A model generated the notes under the pieces. That model ran no database searches and was not told where the DNA came from. It worked only from the letters and a program-made list of their open reading frames with translations. Both the position numbers and the translations under genes were made by a program. From assembly GCA_003194525.1 (NCBI GenBank), contig NBIV01000104.1:62001-126000 (forward strand): a stretch of 64,000 nt of DNA, given 5' to 3'. Of this stretch, positions 54,313 to 63,231 are shown piece by piece (position 1 is the stretch's first letter; every line of letters begins with the position of its first letter). Source of the DNA: Gracilariopsis chorda (lineage: Eukaryota > Rhodophyta > Florideophyceae > Gracilariales > Gracilariaceae).

Positions 54313-54363
54313 CTATGCCAGGAAAGAAGAACCGGAGACGGCGCACGCGCTTTTATCACCCAT
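54313..54363 (-). pseudogene. E2 relic of the antisense ORF start
   Basis: The first dozen codons of the E1-type antisense ORF survive (MGDKSACAVSGSSF-like), then the sequence jumps across a deletion and stops after 16 codons. The junction lies in an AGAACCGGA word. E4 has the same relic. Confidence 0.75.
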
Positions 54364-54419
54364 TTTCGTCTGGGAATCCTCTGCGTCCGCGGTCGTTTTC
54401 CCGTCTTAGGGGGGGGATA

Positions 54420-55244
54420 TGAAGTGAAACGCCCTCAGGGAGGGATTCTTGGTACTTGAATGCTTTCCCGATATTATCGGTTGTGTAGTGTGTATATGAA
54501 CTACGCCCCACAATGGTGGATATGTACACGTGGGACACGGTTTTGGGTCAATTGGCGGTTGGCCACAGTAGTGGACGTTGCCACGAAATGTGGAGTATTT
54601 TAGTTAATTTTAGTTATTATTTTCACACCCATTTCTGGGAAGCTAGTACTTAGTGCGACGGGGCACTGCCGTCGCACCAATAAACCTTCCCCAAAAAGGG
54701 ACCCCAACCTGGGGAATAGGCTCTAGTTGTTACCGCTTGCGCGCGTGCTCTACTCCTCCTTGGAGGGAAACGCCGTGAACCACGGGACATCTAACCCCCT
54801 TGCACATCTAAAGGGACCCATCACTGGGAGTCATATTATTCCAATTGCATTGGTGTTTCGCCCTGTATAGGGATATTGTTACCGGCATCGCCGCTCGCCC
54901 GCGTCGCTCTCGCGACTCACTTCGCCCTCTCCTCCCCTCTTCGCCCTTCCTTTTCCCCCTTTCTAGGGTAGCATCTCCCGCTATCCGCGGCCCTCGTGTG
55001 CGCATCCGCTCACACACCCTCACTTACGTAGAAACCTACCTCTGGCGAGGACGCATTCCCGCTCTCGTGGATACTGATTCTTGTCGTAAACCCTCTTGCG
55101 CTAGTCGCGAAGGGTGGCCTCGGTCTTACAAACCGGCTCCGCCATGCCACCCCTAGAGGGGCTCTACTCAACTGGGTTCACCTTCACGGAGGAAAGATCC
55201 CGAACGTCTTTCGGTGTTTCTCCCCTTTGGGGCGTTGCACCACA
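54420..55244 (+). repeat. E2 3' LTR
   Basis: 825 bp, preceded by the AGGGGGGGGATA polypurine tract. Several substitutions relative to the E2 5' LTR, consistent with an older insertion than E1. Confidence 0.93.
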
Positions 55245-55573
55245 GAGAACATGCGAAGGCGGTGAGGTCTAGAGCCAGTTCCCCAGGTTGGGGTCCCTTC
55301 TCGGGGAAGGTTTAATGGTGCGACGGCAATCCACCGGCGCACTAAGTACTAACCATCCCAGAAATGGGTGTAAAAACAATAAATAGAATTAACTAAATTA
55401 CTCCACTTTGGTGGTTCATGCCCACTACTGTGGCCAAGCGCCAATTGACTCTTCCGTGTCTCACGTGTCACCTCCACTATTAGTGGTCGTAGTTCATGCA
55501 ATGACTACATTACCGAAACATTCTTGAAATCAACCAAGTACCAAGAATCCCTCTTTGAGGGCATCGCACTTCA
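55245..55573 (-). repeat. Solo LTR, part 3 of 3
   Basis: Begins with GAGAA (55245-55249), the E2 duplication with one change, and ends GCATCGCACTTCA, the inverted LTR start. The three parts total about 800 bp, one full LTR, with no internal region of its own, so this is a solo LTR left by LTR-LTR recombination. ACGCG follows at 55574. Confidence 0.87.
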
Positions 55574-56559
55574 ACGCGCAGTAGGGCCCCCAGAGATTAA
55601 TACCATCATAGTCATTCCGTCGTCACCAGATAAAACATCAGCATATCTGACATTCTTCTCACCAACTAAAGCCAAAGTCTTGTGATTGTCCATGTTTATA
55701 CAGAAATGAGTCTCGTCAGCGTTGAATACATCCTCTTCCTTAAATAGATTTGAACGAAACTCTCTGGCCAATTGACCAAGATGGAACGCAACCTCTCGTT
55801 CAATCTGTTCTTGTTTCGTCGGCGAGATCATTAGCTTCCCGCACTGCGCTCGATTGACAATATTACTTTTTCCATGAAGGACTGAATCCATCGCAAAGTT
55901 ATACAATCTTTGATTGGTTTACCGCTCCTAAGGTCCGTCATTTTTTAATGATATTCGCCCTCTGTGTTTCCCAAAATGAAGTGTATACTCAGCTTTCGGA
56001 GGAAACGAGCATTAAATTTGATTCCCGCCTTCCTCATGCGATTGAAATCTTCTAGCAAATGTTTTTGAAGAGAAGCTACCCGCGGCATCATTTTAAGGCC
56101 ATGTCCATTCCCAGCTTTTGGATAATGTCGCTACAATTCATTCTTCGTGTTTTTGACAAACAATAGGTTACTTCTTTTTGAAACCTGATCGTCAGTAGTA
56201 TTGTGAACGTTTCGGAGCTTCCAATATAGACTCGCTCTCTGCAAGTGGGCTCTTAGAGTTCTTCTGAAAAGCTGAGGAAACTGTTTGAGGGTTAGGGAGA
56301 TGATGTGCGTTTTTCCTTTTGCTTCAGTTGTTTGAATCATCCACTTAGCTACAGGCGCTTTGTTAGTGTTCATGAGAAAATTTTGGAGTTTTTGTTTAGT
56401 CTGGCCAGTGTGAAGGGCACTTGATGCTGGTTCTGAGACGTTGTTGTGTTTTGAAGCGATAGAGATATTTGGTGCAGTGGCGGCGTCACTGAAGGCTGGA
56501 TTGGTTTGCGCAGCTGAACAAAAAAACGCGGTAAGCAGTAGAGAGCCATGGAGGGACAT
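55574..56559 (-). pseudogene. DDE_1 (pogo-like) transposase, N-terminal half
   Basis: Reads leftward from about 56559. The first open stretch (56559-56131) ends at a TAG with the same frame continuing. It holds the HTH-like region, FNRMRKAGIKFNARFLRKL (about 56050-55990). Next come an in-frame TAA near 55945 and a one-base frame change in an A-run near 55865. After that the frame 55906-55571 reads KLMISPTKQEQIEREVAFHLGQ and the first catalytic aspartate in VFNADETHFCINMDNHKTLA. The open stretch ends exactly where a solo LTR begins (55573). The arrangement (KFxxxLLR, AFHLG, NADETHF) is that of a transposase type I know from oomycete genomes. Clearly inactive. Confidence 0.85.
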
Positions 56560-56677
56560 GGTTATGCTCTTGTGATTGTTTCATGACATGAAAGCTCTCA
56601 GGTGGAGTGACGTTCTCCTACCTTTAGTGATCTGTTTTTACGCGCGCTTTCCGTTTGAATTACAAAGAGGTGCCCCG

Positions 56678-56765
56678 AACCCACACTATTTTGGTGAAGA
56701 TACTGGCTCCCGCCACATGAATTAGTGGGGGCCACACTATATAGCGTTTCTACACTATTTTTGAA
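56678..56765. repeat. Right subterminal repeats
   Basis: Degenerate copies of the left-end palindrome: ACCCACACTATTTT, TTAGTGGGGGCCACACTATA and CTACACTATTTTT. This mirrors the left subterminal cluster and supports pairing of the two ends. Confidence 0.7.
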
Positions 56766-56791
56766 CCCACAATAATCACAGTGTTCACCTG
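56766..56791 (-). repeat. Right terminal inverted repeat of the DNA transposon
   Basis: Ends AATCACAGTGTTCACCTG, directly followed by TA at 56792-56793. Inverted copy of the left end, 25 of 26 positions the same. Confidence 0.93.
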
Positions 56792-57176
56792 TACCATTGG
56801 TGCCACAGAGTTAGCAATTGCTAGCTCTTGATCCAGAGCTGAAGCGATCAAAGCCTGATTCAGATGCAATTTGCAACACGCGGACAAGAATAAAAGGTGT
56901 ACACATTGTTCTGACAATACTTGGGGCTACCCAAGACGCTTTCTTATCAAATCTGGCGTACGCACATCAAAACACTGCTGTATACCCTTTTCCTAATGGA
57001 CAAGAAGAACCTTTCACTGACTTGAAAGGGTTGGGGTCGATAAAGAGCCGTCTGGTGGTGGCCGCCCCACTAGAGCTCTCCCAGCTTTTTGGAGAATCGG
57101 GACGTCTAGTACGAAAGATCAGCTGCGTTTTTGAGCTTCATCTATACCAGAGTTCAGACTCTCAGCAAGTCAAACA
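56792..57176. other. Short intergenic region upstream of Elf1
   Basis: About 385 bp from the right TA site of the transposon to the Elf1 ATG. An open frame that starts here and runs into Elf1 in another phase has no family features and is not annotated. It presumably contains the Elf1 promoter, so the transposon end lies close to it. Confidence 0.6.
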
Positions 57177-57572
57177 ATGGGAAAGCGCAAAAGGGCCACC
57201 AAGCCGCCGCCGAAGAAAAAAATGCCCAAGCTCGAAAAGGTGTTTAACTGTCCGTTCTGTGGGCATGAAAACAGCGTTGAGTGCGAGGTGCTGCGAAGTG
57301 AGAACCTTGGAAAATTGGAATGTCGACTGTGCGGAGTAAGATACTCTACGACAGTAGGCAGACTGGAAGAAGCAATAGACGTTTATTACAAATGGATTGA
57401 CGCTTGTGACGCGGCCAATCAAGGTGGAGCAGCAGATGAACAGGTGGAATTGGAGGAGATTGATAAGGTTAACGCAGCTGCTGAAATTGCTGAGGAGGAT
57501 GAACACCATTTGCCTGTTAAAGCTCCAGTGAAAGCGGTTGTGGACGATGATGATGTCGACGACGAAGTGTAG
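57177..57572 (+). CDS. ELOF1: Elf1 transcription elongation factor
   Basis: 131 residues. Elf1 is a small nuclear zinc-ribbon protein that binds RNA polymerase II and chromatin during elongation. It begins MGKRKRATKPPPKKK (basic tail), then the zinc ribbon FNCPFCGHENSVECEV...KLECRLCGVRY with two CxxC pairs, then the family's DVYYKWIDACDAAN motif. After about residue 85 comes an acidic tail (EEDEH...DDDDVDDEV) like that of the longer fungal forms. Single exon. Its 3' end faces the neighbouring secreted-protein gene about 300 bp away. The start is fixed by the conserved MGKRK. Confidence 0.95.
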   Translation: MGKRKRATKPPPKKKMPKLEKVFNCPFCGHENSVECEVLRSENLGKLECRLCGVRYSTTVGRLEEAIDVYYKWIDACDAANQGGAADEQVELEEIDKVNAAAEIAEEDEHHLPVKAPVKAVVDDDDVDDEV

Positions 57573-57871
57573 TGTAGGATGCATTTCCTGCGTGTGATGT
57601 GATATACAGAGAGTTGAGTGAATCGCTCTCTGATTCGAGGTGTGAGAAAGGAAACGAACAGCAGGAAATGCACAGGAAATGCACAGGAAATGCACTGGGT
57701 GGGCTGAACTGAAGACGTGATGGACGGTAAACCACACGTACAGTTTTGCTGAGAGGAATGGTTTCGCAACGGTGTACCAGATGTATGGGAAGTCACGGTC
57801 AGTGAGTGGTCAGTGCGCTGCACTCAACCAGCGCATGACATTTCACTCAAGGCTCCGAAATGCTAGAGCGC
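57573..57871. other. Intergenic region between convergent genes
   Basis: 299 bp between the Elf1 stop and the stop of the minus-strand gene. It includes a short tandem repeat ACAGGAAATGC (three copies near 57665-57695). Nothing else was recognised. Confidence 0.6.
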
Positions 57872-58912
57872 TCATGAGCTAATTTCAGACTTGAATGCCG
57901 AAGTGACGGTTTCACTCAAGACATCTCGACCACATGAAATAGCAAGGCGACGTTTTCTGATGTCCTGCCAAATGCTAAGCAGCAAGTGGTAAAGCTCTGT
58001 TCGCGCTTCCTGAATGAATTGTGCTTCACGCAGAACTCGTTCGTTTTGGGTGCGAAGTCGTTCAAGCTGCTTGCTGATTTTCTTTCTAAGACGGATTGTA
58101 AAGCGAGCTTGTTTTTCTTTTGTGTACGAACCGGTTCGCAGCGATTTGATGATAAGCGCATCAGTTTCATAGTTTTTCATTTCTTTGTAGAGCGCGTCGC
58201 GGGCATCTCTAAGGGCGTCTGGACTGGTGCGCGTGACGAGGGTGAGCGTTTGATTATGACGCTTCCAAAAGTTTAGATGTCGTGCAAAGTCGTCATTTTC
58301 AAAGCGGAGACGTTTGACTTCTTGGCGGATGATGCGGTAATCTACAGACTGCATGTACTCTGAGAGGTCAAAATGGTGTGCACGTTGAGTGAGGGCGCGT
58401 ATGAAAAGCTTGTCACACTGTCTGATTTGTTGCATAGAACGAGTGTAGTATTGTTGCAGGGTGGAGTTGACGACTCGAGATTTGAAGTATTGTTGGCGTT
58501 TATGAATGAGTTTACGGATGCGAGCGGAGATAGTGTCGAGTTGGGCGTCGATCTGGGAGAGACGGGAGGAGGAATTTTGAGGTTTGAATAACCCGCAGAC
58601 GTGTTGGAAGAAGTAAGGGGTGCATTGCTGATGAACACAGGTCATGTATGCATCCCATGGCCAGATGGATGCCGTGTGGGGAAGGGAATTTTCACAGTTT
58701 TGCTGATGGGTCTGTAAGACGTGGTAGGGACGGCAGAAAGTTTGACAGTCGCTGCAGGACTGGGTGTCGCACAGTGGAGAGGCTTGTCGCGCAGTTGTGG
58801 AAAAGGTTGTTACAGTGGGAATGGGAGCTGGAGGCGAGATGGACTTGTGGTGGGGTTGGAAAAACGGGAGCGCGAGGGACAGGAAGGTGAGGAAGACTGT
58901 GGAGAATGTCAT
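57872..58912 (-). CDS. Predicted secreted Cys-rich coiled-coil protein, unknown function
   Basis: About 346 residues from the ATG at 58912, chosen because it begins a signal-peptide-like stretch (MTFSTVFLTFLSLALPFF). The same frame is open to 59203, but that extension is low-complexity. After the signal region comes a segment with about a dozen cysteines (CDTQSCSDCQTFC, CVHQQC, HVCGLF) at about residues 45-115. A long, charged, probably helical region follows (SQIDAQLDTISARIRKLIHKR, KEKQARFTIRLRKKISKQLERL) to the end. I do not recognise the family. The Cys-rich lumenal or extracellular head plus coiled coil suggests disulphide-stabilised oligomers, which is inference. Divergent from the SAPS gene. 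Confidence 0.65.
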   Translation of the reverse strand: MTFSTVFLTFLSLALPFFQPHHKSISPPAPIPTVTTFSTTARQASPLCDTQSCSDCQTFCRPYHVLQTHQQNCENSLPHTASIWPWDAYMTCVHQQCTPYFFQHVCGLFKPQNSSSRLSQIDAQLDTISARIRKLIHKRQQYFKSRVVNSTLQQYYTRSMQQIRQCDKLFIRALTQRAHHFDLSEYMQSVDYRIIRQEVKRLRFENDDFARHLNFWKRHNQTLTLVTRTSPDALRDARDALYKEMKNYETDALIIKSLRTGSYTKEKQARFTIRLRKKISKQLERLRTQNERVLREAQFIQEARTELYHLLLSIWQDIRKRRLAISCGRDVLSETVTSAFKSEISS

Positions 58913-60029
58913 GGTGGACGCTGGGTGGTAGGTAGGCGATGGGGTAGGGACGAGTGGTAGAGTTCGGAAGAGCGCATTGTTAAGAAGGGTTGGGCGAATG
59001 CATCGCGAGGGAGTGGGCTGCTGTGGGGTGAATTTACGCGGGCGGGCGGACGGGACGGAGAATGTAATAGCGGCTATGGTTGGGTTCAGCGGCTCTGTGG
59101 AGATTGAGGAGCGGGTGTGAGGGCTACGGCCGCTGAAGAAGGGGGTACAGCGTCGTGGAGCGGCGCGGAGGGACGAGCAACGGTCGCGACGAGAGAAAGG
59201 CAAGAAGCAGAAGGCGGCAGTGGCAGTGGCGGGACGGCGCAGTGCTGCGCGGGCTGATCAGCGCACAAACGTGGCAGTCGCATCCACCGCACGACGCCGA
59301 TTACAGCGACGCGCTGGAGGCAAAAAGCAGGCGCGCAGCACCAGCCCGCCACCCGCCCGAAATTTTTCGCCAATCCGAAACCTGCGCCCCGCGCACTGCG
59401 CAGTGTGCGACGTCGTTGCGGCTTGGGGCGGAAGCCACGCGGGGGGCTCGCCCGAAGCCGCGTGCTGTGTGTCTGGACTGTCTCATGCGCCCCTCCACCG
59501 CCGTGTGCTACTACCCTTGGTACTCTCTTCTGTCAGTTTTCGCGCGCCTTTTGTTGTAGTCCCCCACCCCCCCCCCCCCCCCCTTTCAAAGCCTCCGCTT
59601 CGTTTCGAGTGTCCGCCCTTCTTCCTCTCGTTACACCCCACCCCGTCACACTTCCTTCTTTCGCACCCAACGTCTTCCTCGCGTGCCCCACCGCTCTTTT
59701 TTCTCCCCGAGCGCGCACTGCCATCGCGCGCCATTTCTCGCTTTTAACCTCTTGCTCCTCCAACGGTAGCAACACCATCGTACTTTCCACCTCCCGATCT
59801 CCTTTGCAAACCATCTTCATCCCTCCTTTCCTTGGTGCAAAACACTCCACCCCCACCAACAACGCGAATCAAAAACTCACCCGCGAACCCGCAATCCCCT
59901 CCATTGTGCGTCTTCCATTTGCATCAGCCTTGATTTTCGTTTACCATTTCGCTCTTCCTCACTGCGCTCCCTTTTCTCGCGGCATTTCCAGCCGCTCGAA
60001 GAGCATTTGTCGCCGCTCGAAACTCCATC
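58913..60029. other. Divergent intergenic region before the SAPS gene
   Basis: About 1.1 kb, GC-rich then strongly C/T-rich towards 60030. It includes a C17 tract at 59567-59583 on the coding strand of the SAPS gene. Several overlapping low-complexity open frames (Arg/Pro/Ser) are present and are not considered genes. Probable bidirectional promoter and leader. Confidence 0.6.
59567..59583 (+). repeat. Homopolymer C17 tract
   Basis: Seventeen consecutive C residues, with a further CCCCC directly before an intervening A, about 450 bp upstream of the SAPS start codon and on its coding strand. Confidence 0.95.
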
Positions 60030-63000
60030 ATGGCGCACATGGCACCCCAACTGCACATATCCCCTGTCAATGACCTTCTCGACGCCATAGACAAAGCTAC
60101 CGCTGAAGATCTCACGGACAGTTCCGATGCGCAACCCCCAATTCCCTCGCTTGACCGCTTCCTCAATGAAGAAGGTGCGTTCCTTCCACCCGCTCCTCAA
60201 CCGCGCTCATCGCACGCTTTCTTCTTTCTTGCGTCTACGTGCGTCTAACCAATAGCGCTTTCTCCTTCGTCACGCAATTGATCTAACCGCTTGTTTTGTT
60301 TTCTTGCTTCTTGTCCGTGTAGATGTCGTTAGAGAGTTGCGTTCCGACAACGCCCGTCTCGTCGCTTACCTCTGTCAATCTCATGTCATTTACCAGCTTT
60401 TCGACAAGTGTTTCGACATTCCCCCGGTTACTGTACCTCAACAGGTAGCAGCAGGCGCCAATCAAACCTCTCCGCCATCCCCGCAAAGTCCCACAACCCA
60501 AACGCTCCAAGTGTCTCGTCAACTTCAATTAAAGCACGCGTACGTCGCGTGCGAGCTCCTCACTTCGGAAAACAAATCAATTAGCGCCGCCATCGTCACT
60601 GATGATAATGCCATGGCGAAGCTTTTTGCCAGTCTGGAGCGAGCCGACCCCGGTACTTTGGAACCACTAGTCGCCGTCCATTTCTCTAAGATCGTCATTG
60701 CCCTGCTTAAGACAAGCAATGCACAACTCGTTCAAAAGCTTTCTGTCCGTCCGTCCTTCTTACCCGTTATTCTCAAGCACATGGATTGCGCCGCCCTTGC
60801 GGAGTTACTGGTTCGTATTCTTGACGCCCCGGAACCAGATGCCAATTTTTCGGATACCATCAAGCGACCAACCGATGATGCGCTCACTTTGTTGGCAGAG
60901 GCCGACCTCCTGGGTGGGCTCGCTCAATGTTTTGTGTGCGCGTCAGGCGAGCAAGTTGACCCACAGCGGACCGTACAAGACGATATGGCAAACAAGTCGG
61001 ACGTTGCCACAGCTACCGTTTCCATTCAAAGTGAGGAGGAACAAGCGAAACAAAGGCGTTTGCGAGAGGAGACTATGGCCAACGTTTCAATCACCATTTA
61101 TGAACTGACTGACCGAATGCTCCAGTTGCCGGAGTTGGGAGTCCCTATCCCCCCAAAGCTTAGCCCCTTTAGTACTCCACAGTTTATTTCTCGTATTCTA
61201 GACGCAGGATTGTATGCGTACTCCAATGGTATGGTTGATGCGAATGGCGTACCGCGTGCGTTCGAAGAACCAACTACCAACGAGGAAAGAGTTGTTGCAT
61301 TCAGTGCTGGAAACAACTCGGCTTTGCTCAACAGCCTTGGCCTAGCAGCAGACCTTATGACGACTGAAGCTAATGTATTCCGTGACGAAGACGATGAGCT
61401 TGGACAGTCTGATTTTGACCATGGAACCGTTATTCGGCCTGTCACTATAGGCGTGGGGAAGCCTATGTTTGTCGGCAAGGGTATTGGTCCTAGTGTTGTG
61501 GCTGCATATGCAGCTTCAAAGGTGGAGGCCAATGAACGGCAAGCACCGTCAAAGCCCAAACCTCTTCCTGAGTTGGCGAACAAGAAAGCTGGCGATCCCA
61601 TCGTGGAAACAACTGCGTTGCAAAAAGAACTGGCACTCCGCTTTCCGAGATTATCGGAGATGTTTGGCCAAGATGTGGAACAGAATGTCAGCGATCAGGT
61701 GAAGCCTTTGGGCTCACTGCGTCTGAAGCTTGCCGAGTTTTTCGTGGCGTGTATGAAGAATGCAACCCAGGAAACTGTCGATCAAATTACAGAGCGTGAT
61801 GTACCGGGAAAGTTGCTCTCCTTGTTCAGCAGGTATCAGTGGAGCTCAATGCTTCACTCAGTTGTAACGAAGTCTATTGTGGACTCATTCCATATGGTTG
61901 ACCGCGGTCGACCTTCACGAACCGCATGGCTCCAAGCGGGGCTGATCCCGTGGCTTATCGAATCTTGGTCGCAAAATGCCGAAGCTGAAGAAGCGAAGGA
62001 TCGGAAGAGATCACGTGCAGGCTACATGGGCCATCTTATTCGCATTGGCACAGCGCTGCAATTCTACATCGAAGAATTCAAGCATGAAGACCATGCTGAC
62101 ATGCCGGAGCGCTCGCAGCTCGAAGCATTTTCCGTTTTCGCTCGAGAAGCACTTAGTCCCGCCCAAAAATTGGAGATTACCCCTCTTTGTGACGTTCGGT
62201 CCGAAGAGGAGGTAGAGGCTACAGATTTGTTAGACATGGGTAGGCTGAACTTCGGTGGTGGTGGATTTGGACCGGGGGCGGGCGCTGTGCCGATTTCATT
62301 GGGACAGCACTCTTCCGGCCGAGACAACGACATTGACGAAGACGAGGAAATCAGACCTGTTGATGTAGATGTGGATGTTGAAGATTTGGAGCAGTTCGCA
62401 GCAGAAGACGAAGACGCTCGAAATGCAAGACCTGTGGACCATGATATACCTCCGGAGATGAGGGCACGGCTTTCGAAAGAAGTTGAAGAAGTTGAAGAAG
62501 TCAGACCCCTTCCGGACCCTAACGAACAAGAAGAGATCATGAAGTCCTACCGTGCTCCCAAAAGCAGCACTCGTGATCGGAGTCAAAAGGCTTATATGTC
62601 AAGGCTTCGCGAGACCCGGGATATTGAGCTCGAAGAAGTGATTGATACTGTGGACTCTTCCTCAGACGACGAGGAGTCGTACGAGACCTTTGTTGACACA
62701 AGAGCAAAGACGACGGCACGCGCATCGGAAGTCCTTGAGAAATTTTCCAACCTGAAAGTGGTTGATAGCGAGCCAGGTTCCGCTTCACTGGAAGGGGCCG
62801 TCACGGAGATTGAAGAGGAGGCTGTTCCACTTACTCCGGAGAGCAATATCATGCAGCTGGCTACAAACGTAATATCCGTTGTCGATGACACAGCCGAATC
62901 TTCAGATGACGATGAGTATGAAGAATGGAATGAGCCGAGTAGAGTAGACATGTTTACAAGTTCGCAGCAACATTCTCAGAACGACCAGCCACAGACAGGT

Positions 63001-63033
63001 GAAAGCGGAGAATCAGCGGCACAGGTAGGATAG
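60030..63033 (+). CDS. SAPS-domain protein (Sit4/PP6 phosphatase regulatory subunit), two exons
   Basis: Exons 60030-60174 and 60323-63033 encode 951 residues. Splicing joins ...LDRFLNEE with a split GAT codon to VVRELRSDNARLVAYLCQ, which restores the SAPS N-terminal pattern (LDxLLxxE, then ExLRxxNxxLxxYL) that neither exon shows alone. The SAPS region occupies about the first 600 residues, helical and repeat-like, including RLKLAEFFVACMKNATQETV, SMLHSVVTKSIVDSF and GYMGHLIRIGTALQF. The rest is acidic and disordered (DIDEDEEIRPVDVDVD, SSSDDEESYE). The family binds Sit4/PP6 catalytic subunits and directs them in cell-cycle and stress control. Convergent with the downstream gene, about 200 bp apart. 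Confidence 0.88.
60175..60322 (+). other. Spliceosomal intron of the SAPS gene
   Basis: 148 bp, GTGCGT...GTGTAG. Branch-like GATCTAAC lies about 40 bp before the 3' end and is followed by a T/C-rich tract. Phase 1. Without it a stop follows the first exon after about 68 codons. The only intron found in the host genes here. Confidence 0.85.
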
Positions 63034-63231
63034 CTAAAGAGACAAAGACTGTTGAGCTCTACTTTGGCATTCTTTTTGACGATTGATGAGACAAACAGAC
63101 AAGCAACAACCGACACTAGCAAAGGAGCCTGGTCGCTGGTCGGTGGCTTCTATTTTACATATACATCTTACTCATTGCAACACTTCTTTCGAGGTATAGG
63201 TCTAAAGATCTGGCATCTATGCGGCACTGTG
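63034..63231. other. Short intergenic region between convergent genes
   Basis: 198 bp shared by two 3' ends. No feature recognised. Confidence 0.6.

Larger units (their letters stand above)
24429..55244 (+). mobile_element. LTR retrotransposon E2, same family as E1, disabled and lacking the antisense ORF
   Basis: Flanked by CAGAA (24424-24428) and GAGAA (55245-55249). Without the nested E3 it is about 9.5 kb. Gag would be open but is split by E3; pol has about six lesions; the region between pol and the 3' LTR carries a 1.8-kb deletion relative to E1 that removes the antisense ORF. Confidence 0.92.
10541..56791 (-). mobile_element. Tc1/mariner-pogo type DNA transposon, expanded by nested retroelements
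   Basis: Inverted ends of 26 bp begin CAGGTGAACACTGTG on each side and match at 25 of 26 positions. Each end is flanked by TA (10539-10540 and 56792-56793), the target duplication of the Tc1/mariner superfamily. Between them lie the two halves of a DDE_1-type transposase reading leftward. Without the retroelement block (12411-55573) the transposon would be about 3.1 kb, normal for pogo-like elements. The transposase has lesions beyond the insertion, so the copy is dead. Outside the TA sites the host sequence resumes with ordinary genes (RING protein to the left, Elf1 to the right). Confidence 0.9.

Noticed and set aside
56818..57339. 173-codon frame overlapping Elf1
   Set aside because: Different phase from Elf1, no family features; Elf1 is unmistakable.
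59155..60073. Overlapping frames of up to 222 codons before the SAPS gene
   Set aside because: Low-complexity translations of GC- and C/T-rich leader DNA, one crossing the SAPS start in another phase.
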